Shown here piece after piece: positions 1-7,181 of a stretch of DNA of 35,013 nucleotides. The stretch spans positions 1 through 35,013 of IMG/VR virus record IMGVR_UViG_3300044626_000768; one strand, given 5' to 3'. Source of the DNA: a virus. How positions within the stretch are numbered: position 1 is the first letter of the stretch; each line of letters opens with the position of its first letter. Below the pieces are notes generated by a model, which was given only the letters and a program-made list of their open reading frames with translations, ran no database searches and was not told the origin of the DNA. The translations under genes were made by a program, and so were the position numbers.

Positions 1-374
1 CTCTTCCTTCGGCTCCCACTATTGCCGATGCCGTTTGGGATGAGCCACTGTCCGGCCATCTCACTGCTGGCACCACCGGAGCTAAACTCAATCTTGCCAG
101 TACCCTAACGGTGGGTGATATTCCCGCCGGGTTGACTGCCCAACAGGTGTGGGAATACGCCACCCGAACGCTTACCACAGCCTCAGGATTAACCACCGAG
201 CAGAACACCAGGCTCAACGAACTATGGCGCAAGGCTGGACTGGATCTAGCAACTCCCGTGGTACGCATCCTTAACCCAGCCACCGGCAACGTCACGGAAA
301 CCTTAGGGGCCACCACCATCACCCACACCGAAACCAACTCTGGTAATACCGTAACGACAGCGAGGCAACCATGA
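1..374 (+). CDS. tail-fibre-like protein, C-terminal part (start outside window)
   Basis: The frame is open from base 3, so the gene begins upstream; the GTG at 111 lies inside a continuous domain and is not taken as the start. The visible part contains a module running from AVWDEPLSGHLTAGTTGAKL through GDIPAGLTAQQVWEYATRT, then a polar threonine-rich tail ending in TTARQP. The AVWDE..TAGTTGAKL motif is common in phage tail-fibre and baseplate-associated proteins. The next gene repeats the module with about 50 of 58 residues identical and starts inside this stop region (371-374). Fibre assignment is by family resemblance; receptor specificity is unknown. Confidence 0.6.
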   Translation, partial: LPSAPTIADAVWDEPLSGHLTAGTTGAKLNLASTLTVGDIPAGLTAQQVWEYATRTLTTASGLTTEQNTRLNELWRKAGLDLATPVVRILNPATGNVTETLGATTITHTETNSGNTVTTARQP

Positions 375-799
375 CCCTGAACCCGTTGCGCCTGGCTACT
401 GATGGTTTTTTTGTAGCCAAAGGTGAAAATACTCTTAATTCAGCCACTCTTAACGCTATTACTGGAGCAGTATGGGATGAGCTTTTATCAAGTCATACTA
501 TTGCTGGTACTACCGGAGCTAAGCTCAACGCAGTCAGCACTCTAACAGTAGGTGATATACCCGCAGGATTGACTGCTCAACAAGTTTGGCAATACGCCAC
601 CCGAACGCTTACTACAGCCTCTGGTCTAACTCCTGAACAAGCTATCGTTTTGCAAAATATTCTTAATCAATTAGAGGCTGACTATTTCAAAGGCGATGAT
701 CGATTTATTCGTTATATAAAAGGGACAGATACTGTTATCCTCGACAAAGATGTATCCTTTGATCCAGACCAAGGATACACTATTACGGATCACTCCTAG
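371..799 (+). CDS. tail-fibre-like protein, short paralogue of upstream gene
   Basis: 142 aa, ATG overlapping the previous stop as ATGA, so probably translationally coupled. Residues about 28-90 repeat the upstream module (AVWDELLSSHTIAGTTGAKL, GDIPAGLTAQQVWQYATRT). The C-terminus differs: an alpha-helical stretch followed by FKGDDRFIRYIKGTDTVILD, rich in charged and aromatic residues. Codon choice is more A/T-rich than in the upstream copy although the proteins are alike, which suggests an older duplication or separate acquisition. Its stop shares the CTAG palindrome at 796-799 with the stop of the convergent minus-strand gene, with no terminator between them. Confidence 0.6.
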   Translation: MTLNPLRLATDGFFVAKGENTLNSATLNAITGAVWDELLSSHTIAGTTGAKLNAVSTLTVGDIPAGLTAQQVWQYATRTLTTASGLTPEQAIVLQNILNQLEADYFKGDDRFIRYIKGTDTVILDKDVSFDPDQGYTITDHS

Positions 800-1278
800 A
801 ATCCAAAGCTACCTATCAAAAATCCATTCTCTAGTGATGAACTATAGACTGCTGTATCTTTTGGGCCAGGAATTGCATTAATAAATGTCATCCCGCTCCT
901 TTCAAACCTATATCTATCATTCTCAGCTTTATGATAATTAGGCAATGCCAACAGACGACATAACCTATCCGTTTCTCTCATATAAGCGTCATTCCAAAGA
1001 CGCATAGCTTCTGCTAAACTCCAGTATACTTCTGACCTATTTACATCACCAGAATATAACCGCTTTTCATTAGCGGCCTCTTCTGTCATATTAGTCTTTT
1101 TCCAGATTTCATCACATCGATCTAGCTGTGCAATAATCTGCTTCCTTGCGTAGTTTCCTTCAATATCATTACAAGCTTCTAATAGCCGCGAGATGTCCTG
1201 CGCTGGGATATATTTTATGTTTACCATCCCAGTATGAAACTTGACTCGATCAATATCTGAAGGACTAAGGGCTACCAT
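796..1278 (-). CDS. hypothetical protein, last gene of the structural block
   Basis: 160 aa, ATG at 1278, only 4 nt after the upstream minus-strand gene, so in the same operon. Mostly helical and charged, with no membrane segment; the middle (EVYWSLAEAMRLWNDAYMRE) looks like an amphipathic helix and the C-terminus is hydrophobic (GFLIGSFGF). I do not recognise the family. Position at the end of the head gene block would suit a head-completion or tail-attachment protein, but this is inference from context only. Confidence 0.6.
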   Translation of the reverse strand: MVALSPSDIDRVKFHTGMVNIKYIPAQDISRLLEACNDIEGNYARKQIIAQLDRCDEIWKKTNMTEEAANEKRLYSGDVNRSEVYWSLAEAMRLWNDAYMRETDRLCRLLALPNYHKAENDRYRFERSGMTFINAIPGPKDTAVYSSSLENGFLIGSFGF

Positions 1279-1282
1279 TTCC

Positions 1283-1687
1283 CTACATGTACCCTACTTC
1301 CATACCAGTACTATCTAGCGGCACACTAGCCGCCATTGCCGCCTGCTTCTGTTGAAATTCTTCCCAACTACCACCATCGACTAATGGGGTCATATCACCC
1401 CTATTGTCATACAAAATACGATTTGCTTCATAATCAATCTGCTCTGGAGTTGCAGTAGGAAACGCATTAGCTACTAATGCTGCGGCCCGACTATACTCAT
1501 CCTCTTCCGATGGCATCGAGGATAGCTTTCCGCCCACATAGCCTAGGCCACCTGCCCCGCCTAACATAGCAGCCCCAAGACCAGCTTGAGCATATTTATT
1601 TTCTTGCATAAAATTAGCAAAAGCTTTTCCTTTATCTTTTGCCCCCTGCAAAAGCTTCTGTAATGTTCCACCTGCAAAATTTTCCAT
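1283..1687 (-). CDS. small protein with glycine-rich hydrophobic segment
   Basis: 134 aa. A basic N-terminal helix is followed at about residues 35-54 by a Gly/Ala hydrophobic stretch (AGLGAAMLGGAGGLGYVGG) resembling a glycine-zipper membrane helix. The rest is acidic and polar. Several other proteins of this block have the same design, which hints at virion proteins that contact or cross membranes at DNA ejection. Function not recognised. Confidence 0.55.
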   Translation of the reverse strand: MENFAGGTLQKLLQGAKDKGKAFANFMQENKYAQAGLGAAMLGGAGGLGYVGGKLSSMPSEEDEYSRAAALVANAFPTATPEQIDYEANRILYDNRGDMTPLVDGGSWEEFQQKQAAMAASVPLDSTGMEVGYM

Positions 1688-1735
1688 CGAATTAACCTTG
1701 TATAGCTATATGAATCTCAACCAATCTACTTAATT

Positions 1736-2131
1736 CTACTCATAATTACTGGGTTTTCCTAAATTGGATACAAACGAATCTTTGAAGACCCTACTTCTTA
1801 TATCTTTCTCTCGTTGTTTATCAGCTAGGTACATGCCTCCAGCAACTGTCAAAATAGGCCTACCTGTCAAACTTAATGCTCCTATACCTGCCGCTGTCTT
1901 TAGCCAGTCTAAAGCACTGGTTCCTGCATAATTATGATAAATAGGACTACTCATATCTCTTGAGTATTCCATTAAATTATCTAAACTATTGAACTGCCCT
2001 GTTTTTCCAATCTGTAAACCTAATCTACGCGCTTTGGATAGTTCACTTTCCTGGCCACGCAAGGCACCTACGACCGCGCCAGCGATCGCAGCATTGGCAA
2101 TAGCTTGTAATACATTATCCTGAAGACTCAT
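1736..2131 (-). CDS. hypothetical virion-type protein with Ala/Gly-rich segments
   Basis: 131 aa. Two hydrophobic stretches are visible, near residues 8-23 (AIANAAIAGAVVGAL) and 83-106 (AAGIGALSLTGRPILTVAGG). The C-terminus carries REKDIRSRVFKDSF, matching REKAIRNRMFKEEF at the end of the upstream neighbour, so the two genes are probably distant tandem paralogues sharing a C-terminal tail. The ATG at 2131 overlaps the neighbour's stop by one base. Function unknown; a virion role is inferred from position. Confidence 0.55.
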   Translation of the reverse strand: MSLQDNVLQAIANAAIAGAVVGALRGQESELSKARRLGLQIGKTGQFNSLDNLMEYSRDMSSPIYHNYAGTSALDWLKTAAGIGALSLTGRPILTVAGGMYLADKQREKDIRSRVFKDSFVSNLGKPSNYE

Positions 2132-2874
2132 CAGACACCTAAAATACCCTGGCTAGCCCGTTGAAACTCTTCCTTAAACATTCTATTCCGTATAGCTTTC
2201 TCCCGTTGTAAGTCCGTACCTGTTATAAGACCAGCTGCTGCTGCAATAGGGTTAAGGCTAGGCCCTCCTGTAAATGCACCATAGGCTAATGTCTTACCAA
2301 AGTCATCAGCACCTATATTGCCAGCGAGATCCTGTAGTTGAACATTGCTCTCAATATACTCCATGGCTTGGTCTATATTCATACCAGACCCCGCCAATTC
2401 TCGTGCTAGTTGTTTTGCCTGATTCTGTCGTTTTCTATCACCCCGCAGAACACTAACGACAGCCTCTCCTACGTCAAATACATCACCAACTAAATTAAGA
2501 CCAGGTATAAAGTTTATGGCTGTTCTAAGTGCATTAGACTTTTCTAGTCCTTGGGCTAATTTTTCGCCTGCAAATCTAGTACCAGGAATAGTCCTTGCAA
2601 CTTTTTCTCCAGCATCATTGCGCATCTTCCCAATGTTTTCTGGAAGTCGTTCATTGAAAGGAACTTGTAATCCTTTCCTAAAGTTTTCGATTTTCTCTGG
2701 TGCCATAACACCAGGAGTAGCCGTTCTTTCTAAATACGCTTTACCTGGCTGAATATAAGTATCTTCTAAGGTATCCCTCCAGCCTCCAGGCGTTAGGAAC
2801 CGACGACTTACATTGCTAAGGCTATACTCCGTATTGCTTGTAGGTACACGATTCGGATCTTGTATTTCTTTCAT
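2131..2874 (-). CDS. hypothetical virion-type protein
   Basis: 247 aa. The N-terminal half is polar and basic with many prolines; the middle has a hydrophobic stretch (INFIPGLNLVGDVFDVGEAV, about residues 119-138); the C-terminus has an Ala/Gly segment (NPIAAAAGLITG) followed by the REKAIRNRMFKEEF tail shared with the next gene. ATG at 2874 overlaps the upstream stop by 4 nt. Not recognised. Structural or ejection protein by context only. Confidence 0.55.
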   Translation of the reverse strand: MKEIQDPNRVPTSNTEYSLSNVSRRFLTPGGWRDTLEDTYIQPGKAYLERTATPGVMAPEKIENFRKGLQVPFNERLPENIGKMRNDAGEKVARTIPGTRFAGEKLAQGLEKSNALRTAINFIPGLNLVGDVFDVGEAVVSVLRGDRKRQNQAKQLARELAGSGMNIDQAMEYIESNVQLQDLAGNIGADDFGKTLAYGAFTGGPSLNPIAAAAGLITGTDLQREKAIRNRMFKEEFQRASQGILGV

Positions 2875-3104
2875 CGGATATAGCCTTCTTTTGCCTCAAA
2901 AAGATTTGGACCTTTCATAGCCGAAATTCTTACTTTATTTAATTGACTATAGGGGTCTTTCATAATAGTATCCGTAAAACTTCCGGCATACCTAAAATAA
3001 TTACTTTCTGTTGGAATAAGTCTTCCAGCATAATAAACACGATGCAACAAATAACTACGTGGAACGGCATTAAGACTCCGCCTTCCAGAAATTGTTCGTT
3101 GCAT
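2871..3104 (-). CDS. small basic hypothetical protein
   Basis: 77 aa starting MQRTISGRRS; rich in Arg and Tyr, no hydrophobic segment. It lies 11 nt after the helix-hairpin-helix gene and overlaps the following gene by 4 nt, so it is embedded in a tightly packed operon. No family recognised. Confidence 0.5.
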   Translation of the reverse strand: MQRTISGRRSLNAVPRSYLLHRVYYAGRLIPTESNYFRYAGSFTDTIMKDPYSQLNKVRISAMKGPNLFEAKEGYIR

Positions 3105-3115
3105 CGCGTGCCAAC

Positions 3116-3595
3116 CTAATCGAAGGAAATCGTATCTTTGTAGCTATCCCAGTTGATTCCTTTAATCGATGATAAATCATCAATCGATGAAAATTTTCCA
3201 CCTGGAAAGTTACGTCGTAATTCTAGTATACGACCTGCGGTAATAGGTCCAATACCTTGAATTACAGAACCTGACAAATCTTGTGCAGTCAAGTTAGGGT
3301 CATTGATATAAACTTTCGTCTTATCACGTACCACCACTTCTTCACTTGATTCTACTACAGGTTCTACAACAGAGTCGGATTGTTCCTTGGCTTTACGTTT
3401 TTGTTGGACTGCTGCAAACGAAATGACCTCTGCTTGTGCAGGGAATTCGATCTCATCCTCAACAGCCGTAAACGTTCTAGCGTATTCACCCTGAGAAGAA
3501 ATTTCTTTCAGGGTGAAATATCTAAGGTCACCATCACGGAACTGACCGACCACTGTGCATTTTGCAAGGCTACGCTTGTGAGTAACAATGGTCAT
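3116..3595 (-). CDS. ComEA-like helix-hairpin-helix protein
   Basis: 159 aa. Residues about 97-155 form a tandem helix-hairpin-helix of the ComEA type: IND at 98-99, then LTAQDL, the hairpin GIGPITAGRI at 114-123, and a second hairpin around FSSIDDLSSIKGIN (135-148). Such domains bind DNA non-specifically through the backbone. The N-terminal half is beta-rich without a visible signal peptide, and an acidic linker joins the two. It sits two genes after the capsid gene, so it could help organise packaged DNA or act at the portal; that role is inference. Confidence 0.7.
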   Translation of the reverse strand: MTIVTHKRSLAKCTVVGQFRDGDLRYFTLKEISSQGEYARTFTAVEDEIEFPAQAEVISFAAVQQKRKAKEQSDSVVEPVVESSEEVVVRDKTKVYINDPNLTAQDLSGSVIQGIGPITAGRILELRRNFPGGKFSSIDDLSSIKGINWDSYKDTISFD

Positions 3596-3605
3596 TGTCA
3601 GTCAC

Positions 3606-4184
3606 CTACTTGCTAGCGTTCGGGATTTCTTCGATCGTCACAACCTCAGAGCTGACGCTGTAAACAATCTCCCACAGAACACGAATCGTACCCACTGAGG
3701 CAGTAGGAGCTGCACCAGCACCGTCGTTGCCAGTAGTAGAAACATACAGGCGAAAAGCAGCAGCACCACCCAGGGCACTAGGAGCGAAGGTATCAGTTCG
3801 GTACCCGCCAGCAGCATAGGCAGAACTAGCAGCCTGCACCAGGTTGCCAGCAGTCTCAGTATTGCCAGTGCCAAGTGTCAGCCGATTACCCGTAGTCCCT
3901 GCCAGCGTAGCCGCCTTGCCAGCGGTATTAGTGCTAGGAATACGAATTGCTCGGCGACGTAGAATTGCGCCGCTAGGGACCGTCAGCCCAGCCGTATAGA
4001 CCGTATCAGGGTCGGTATTGTTAGGCGACGGCGTTAGTAGGTTGAACTGGGTCAAGGTATTTGTAGATGCAATATCTACATACCCAGTTAGCCGGTAGGT
4101 CAAGTAGGGCGGCTCATACAATCCAATCGGAACCCGAGGATCAAGAGGCCCTGTAAAGTTGCCAGGGTAAATGATTTGAGGCAT
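3606..4184 (-). CDS. putative head decoration or capsid-associated protein
   Basis: About 192 aa from the ATG at 4184 (a TTG at 4208 is an alternative start). The sequence is almost free of charged helices and is rich in Thr, Ala, Gly and Ser, with the beta-strand pattern typical of virion surface proteins. It follows the major capsid gene after 43 nt, the usual place for decoration proteins. No specific family recognised; assignment rests on position and composition. Confidence 0.5.
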   Translation of the reverse strand: MPQIIYPGNFTGPLDPRVPIGLYEPPYLTYRLTGYVDIASTNTLTQFNLLTPSPNNTDPDTVYTAGLTVPSGAILRRRAIRIPSTNTAGKAATLAGTTGNRLTLGTGNTETAGNLVQAASSAYAAGGYRTDTFAPSALGGAAAFRLYVSTTGNDGAGAAPTASVGTIRVLWEIVYSVSSEVVTIEEIPNASK

Positions 4185-4227
4185 TGTCTTACCAAATGAA
4201 ATGGGCAATAGGAGCCTACAACATCAA

Positions 4228-6339
4228 CTAACTCGCAAAGGTGCGGACGACTTGGATAAAGTCTAGGTTCAACGGCTCAAAGCCTGCATATAACTGCCAG
4301 ATGGCAATTACAAAACGGCTAAAGTCATCGTTGTTGTTCAGCAACACCTGGGCATTGGGGCCTCCTACCCCCATGCCTAATGCTTGGGGGCCAAAAAAGA
4401 TACCCAAGTGCGCATCAAGACTATTTACCGAAGCAACCGGCATGTTTGTTGACTCAAAAAATCTCCGAAGTTACGTTCAAGTTTTTTATCTTAAACTCTC
4501 CCTATTTCCCATATTGCGGGAGTTTCGGCCTATATCTTATACTAGTTATAACTATCTAATTTGAAACCTGAAATGAAACTTTCTAAAGAAAATTTAGCCA
4601 ATCTTTTCAGGTTTCGAGGTACTGGTCTAACTAGTATCTGGGCACTCGTGGAAGCATTACTGTCCGTTCTGGACTCGGCTTCTAGGCTCTGAACCTTCCT
4701 CTCATCCCTGAGAAGGCTTGGCTGCTGATTACCCATGCGGTTAAGCCTTTTCTAGCATTTACGTCTATCCTCGCGGATTCCGCTTTAGCGTCTTAACCTA
4801 TTCCATTTGGGGAGGGTTTCCAGACAATTCACCCAGTTATTGCCTGCCTATCACTAGGCAGCGGCGCAAGATCGCATGAGTCGTGCGATTGATTTTACGC
4901 CTTCAAAAACAAAGCCACTCGGCATCACGGGCTGTCCCTGTGGCGTATTATACTGGTTCATCTGAGGCCCACCATAGATAGCCATGTTGGGCTGCATCCC
5001 AGGAAAACCAGGATAACGTGCGACTTCACGAAACGAAGTATCTTGCCGAAGGTGCTTCATGAACCGAGGCGAACATAGGCAACGATAGTTACCATCTTCA
5101 AACGTAGGCACATTGCGATTACGAAGATTTTCCACAACAGTCAACAAGTCAGTTGCAATATTGAACTTACTTGAAGATTGTGTGCTTGCGTCTGCAATAC
5201 CGCCAGGGTTGTAGGTATTGGTAGACTTCAGCGCTTCGTTAATCCAGACACGATCACGCCAACGACGATCAATCTATTACCCGTAAAGCTCTTTATTTTT
5301 ACGTTCTTGCTCTTTACGTCGAGCAAGTTTAGACTATCTCTTCTACTTTCCTTTTATCAAGAAAGTAGCAGGGCACTCGTGGGAGGATTACTGACTGGTC
5401 TAGTCTCGCCTCCTAGTCGTTGGACCTTCCACCTATCCCTAGATGGCTTGGCTGCTGATTACCCATGCGGCTAGAACTTTTTAACCATTGTGCGTCTACC
5501 CTTACGGGTTCCGTTTTAGGGTTCTAGCCTGCTCCACCTTGGCGTTAGGTGGTGAGGGCTTCCAGCAATTCACCCCGTATTTTTTGAACGGTGTTACCAC
5601 CGAACCGACCTACGCCATTGCTAAGTCATCAAGTAAATTGAGGCTACCAATCGATTGATGGAAACCGGCCACTCCCATGTCCCATAGCATCCGTTGAGCA
5701 CGGAGAATGGTTAACTTGGGAATCTTAAAGGTACTCGGGGCAGTAGGATCTCCAGGATCTGCTGGCCCAGTGTATTCCTTCAGGCTTACCAGTACCTTCT
5801 CTTTGGTGATCGCTCGTGAGTTAGCAGTACCAATGGTTTCTGCTGCTTCACGTTCACGATTCTCTTTCGTTCCTGGGCTCATTTGTTATCCTAAGGGCTT
5901 TTTATCCCCTAGTTCTTACGGTTTATCATCCCGCAAGTTCGGCATATATCTTCACCATTTCAGGTGTTCGGCACTCTTGGCTGCTTATCATCCTGAGTTA
6001 GGACTCGCTAGATGGTTCTCCATCCAGATTGAACTTTTAACTTAGTTCAATACAGCTATGCTCTGAACCTTCTAAACATTACTGTTTAGCTTGGCTGCTG
6101 ATTGGCCACTAAATGAAGGCTTCCCAGCAATTCACCGAATTTATTACCTATTAGTTTCCTAGTAGGAGGGCAGCTAGTGTACCCCAATAGGAGTACCGAT
6201 CCAGTTGGATCGTTTCTCCGGGTTGCTTCGAAAAGTCCCACACGATCAATGGTGAAAACACCATTTCGGCAATGTAGGACGGATGGGGGCGAAAAAGCTC
6301 GGCCCCTAGTAATTGCGGAAATGCGGCATCAATGTACAT
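4228..6339 (-). CDS. major capsid protein, four exons interrupted by three group I introns
   Basis: Four reading-frame pieces join into one 341-aa HK97-type capsid protein. Predicted exons: 6339-6181 (53 codons, ending YSYWG), 5879-5624 (starting SPGTKENRERE, ending LLDD plus one base), 5269-4897 (continuing Y-RRWRDRVW, ending FEG plus two bases) and 4465-4228 (continuing V-RFFESTNMP to RTFAS and stop). Phases agree at every junction, and splicing recreates the motifs LLDDYRRWRDRV and FEGVRFFESTNMP. Unspliced, each exon runs into a stop within the following intron. ATG 6339 has AGGAG 12 nt upstream. Capsid identity comes from fold-type motifs and from position after portal and scaffold. The middle junction is the least certain. 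Confidence 0.85.
4466..4896 (-). ncRNA. group I intron 3 in the capsid gene (431 nt)
   Basis: Core elements on the minus strand: P with AATTGTCTGGAAACCC (4818-4829 region), Q as GTAATCAGCAGCCAAGCC (4715-4732), R as GGTTCAGAGCCTAGAA (4680-4695), S as AAGATATAGGCC (4527-4538). P7 pairs GCCTA of R with TAGGC of S. P1 pairs exon GGCGT with GCGCC, giving the expected U-G pair at the 5' site; P10 pairs the next exon's GAGATT with GATCTT. The P1 loop holds its own hairpin (ATCGCA/TGCGAT). No endonuclease gene is inside. Confidence 0.88.
5270..5623 (-). ncRNA. group I intron 2 in the capsid gene (354 nt)
   Basis: Core elements on the minus strand: P AATTGCTGGAA (5560-5570), Q GTAATCAGCAGCCAAGCC (around 5445-5462), R GGTCCAACGACTAGGA (5411-5426), S GAGATAGTCT (within 5327-5340). 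P7 pairs GACTA with TAGTC. A P9 hairpin CTTGCTC/GAGCAAG and a further hairpin CGTAAA/TTTACG follow S. The 5' boundary after GACT pairs with GGTC, giving a terminal U-G; the 3' boundary is chosen by reading phase and the DDYRRW motif, since P10 is not convincing here. No open reading frame inside. Confidence 0.85.
5880..6180 (-). ncRNA. group I intron 1 in the capsid gene (301 nt)
   Basis: Core elements on the minus strand: P AATTGCTGGGA (6122-6132), Q CCAATCAGCAGCCAAGC (6089-6105), R GGTTCAGAGCATAG (6056-6069), S AAGATATATGCC (5941-5952). P7 pairs GCATA with TATGC. P1 pairs exon GGGGT with GCCCT and P10 pairs the next exon's AGC with GCT; the terminal intron base is G. P9-region hairpins CTTGCGG/CCGTAAG and CTAGGG/CCCTTAG follow S. 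This is the shortest of the three, and it has no coding insert. Confidence 0.87.
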
Positions 6340-6409
6340 TACTAGTCATTTCTCCTAGCTTAGACAACTTGGGAGTCCTACTGGGAGATATGATTCCTAC
6401 TTGTTAAAG

Positions 6410-6415
6410 TATAAT
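6410..6415 (+). promoter_or_regulatory. candidate -10 box of the plus-strand island
   Basis: TATAAT lies 21 nt before the ATG at 6437. No good -35 is visible 16-18 nt upstream, so this is a weak promoter call. Confidence 0.25.
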
Positions 6416-6436
6416 AATTGTTACTACTTTTTGCAC

Positions 6437-6679
6437 ATGGCTGTAAAACTAAACCAACCTACCATTGGCGAACAATATAAGCACTATACAGGTATTGTTT
6501 ATACTTTCATTGGCTTTGTGAAAGCTGTTGAACTAGAGTCTAGTCCAGATACTATTATTGTCTCAAACTCTTTAGTCGCATTACAAGACTCTGCAACACA
6601 TATTATTGTCGAACCATTGTCTAAGCTATTTTCTGTCATTATTACTGACAAAGGGCAGCCTCTTTATGAGCGATGTTAA
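6437..6679 (+). CDS. DUF1653-like small protein
   Basis: 80 aa from ATG 6437 (an in-frame TTG at 6401 lacks a ribosome site). The pattern YKHYTGIVYTFIGFVKAVE ... IIVEPLSKLFSV ... GQPLYERC resembles DUF1653-type proteins, which pair a short tryptophan/tyrosine-rich beta core with a final xxRF-like motif. Function of that family is unclear. It is the first gene of a plus-strand island placed between the minus-strand scaffold and capsid genes, and it overlaps the next gene by 14 nt. Confidence 0.55.
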   Translation: MAVKLNQPTIGEQYKHYTGIVYTFIGFVKAVELESSPDTIIVSNSLVALQDSATHIIVEPLSKLFSVIITDKGQPLYERC

Positions 6680-6815
6680 CGAACGATTCCTTCATTTTCG
6701 CATCCGTCTTAACATTAGTAAGGCAATAGAAACTATTCGCCTTAACCTCCATCACCTGACTAAAGAACAAAAGGAAGACTTGATTTCAATACTTACTAAA
6801 AAACAATCTTCTTAG
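6666..6815 (+). CDS. small helical hypothetical protein
   Basis: 49 aa from ATG 6666 (MSDVNERFLHFRIR), overlapping the previous gene's end. Almost entirely amphipathic helix and basic at the C-terminus (ILTKKQSS). No family recognised. The ATG is preferred over a TTG at 6606 because the extra residues read as the antiframe of the previous gene. Confidence 0.5.
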   Translation: MSDVNERFLHFRIRLNISKAIETIRLNLHHLTKEQKEDLISILTKKQSS

Positions 6816-6817
6816 TT

Positions 6818-6851
6818 ATGTCATTTTCCTAGAATTTATCTATAATTCTAG
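6818..6851 (+). promoter_or_regulatory. candidate promoter with overlapping palindromic operator
   Basis: A perfect 8-bp inverted repeat CTAGAATT (6829-6836) and AATTCTAG (6844-6851) flanks TATCTAT and overlaps a TATAAT box at 6841-6846. ATGTCA at 6818-6823 is a plausible -35 at 17-bp spacing. The layout suits a repressible promoter for the 37-aa gene downstream. Confidence 0.4.
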
Positions 6852-6864
6852 TTGGGAGCCTACT

Positions 6865-6904
6865 ACCCCCTTGCGATGTTTGCCTTCAAACATTTCTAGG
6901 GGGT
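6865..6904 (+). promoter_or_regulatory. structured 5' leader hairpin
   Basis: A two-part stem: outer 7 bp ACCCCCT/AGGGGGT, a 4x4 internal loop, inner 7 bp ATGTTTG/CAAACAT and a CCTT loop. It lies 21 nt before ATG 6926 and has no T-run, so it is more likely an mRNA leader structure than a terminator. Confidence 0.45.
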
Positions 6905-6925
6905 TCAAACTATAGGGTACAAATC

Positions 6926-7039
6926 ATGTTTGCTGGAGAGCGCATTATCCCTAAACTTATCAATGGTAGAATGCACTATACCATTATTTCTCCAGACGGC
7001 ATTCTTGCCGATGTACCAGAAGTGAACTTGCTAGGATAG
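6926..7039 (+). CDS. 37-aa hypothetical protein, possibly frameshifted
   Basis: ATG 6926 to TAG 7039 encodes a short beta-rich protein beginning MFAGERIIPKLINGRMHYTI. After the stop another frame continues to 7125 with credible protein sequence (GARPQQEALSEMLLRN and onward to RLINY). A -1 shift near 7025-7035 would join both into about 67 aa. This could be a broken gene, a sequencing error or programmed frameshifting. No obvious slippery heptamer is seen. Family unknown. Confidence 0.45.
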   Translation: MFAGERIIPKLINGRMHYTIISPDGILADVPEVNLLG

Positions 7040-7134
7040 GCGCTCGACCGCAGCAAGAGGCCTTATCTGAAATGCTACTAAGAAACAAGCTATCAGATCC
7101 TATCCAACGCCTTATTAACTATTAAATTATTCCC

Positions 7135-7162
7135 AAAAAAAGCCTGGGTGTTACCCCAGGCC
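7135..7162 (-). terminator. intrinsic terminator after the scaffold gene
   Basis: On the minus strand, GCCTGGGG and CCCAGGC form a GC-rich hairpin followed by seven T. It ends the terminase-portal-scaffold transcript 20 nt after the scaffold stop, so the capsid gene needs its own promoter or read-through. Confidence 0.8.
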
Positions 7163-7181
7163 AACCAAGGAGGAGCTAAGC

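Noticed and set aside
4542-4736. 64-aa minus-strand frame in intron 3 as a homing endonuclease
   Set aside because: No LAGLIDADG, GIY-YIG or HNH motif; it overlaps the conserved Q and R core elements.
4228-6339. Capsid gene read as a decayed or frameshifted pseudogene
   Set aside because: The breaks coincide with full group I cores, and removing them restores phase and motifs at all three junctions.
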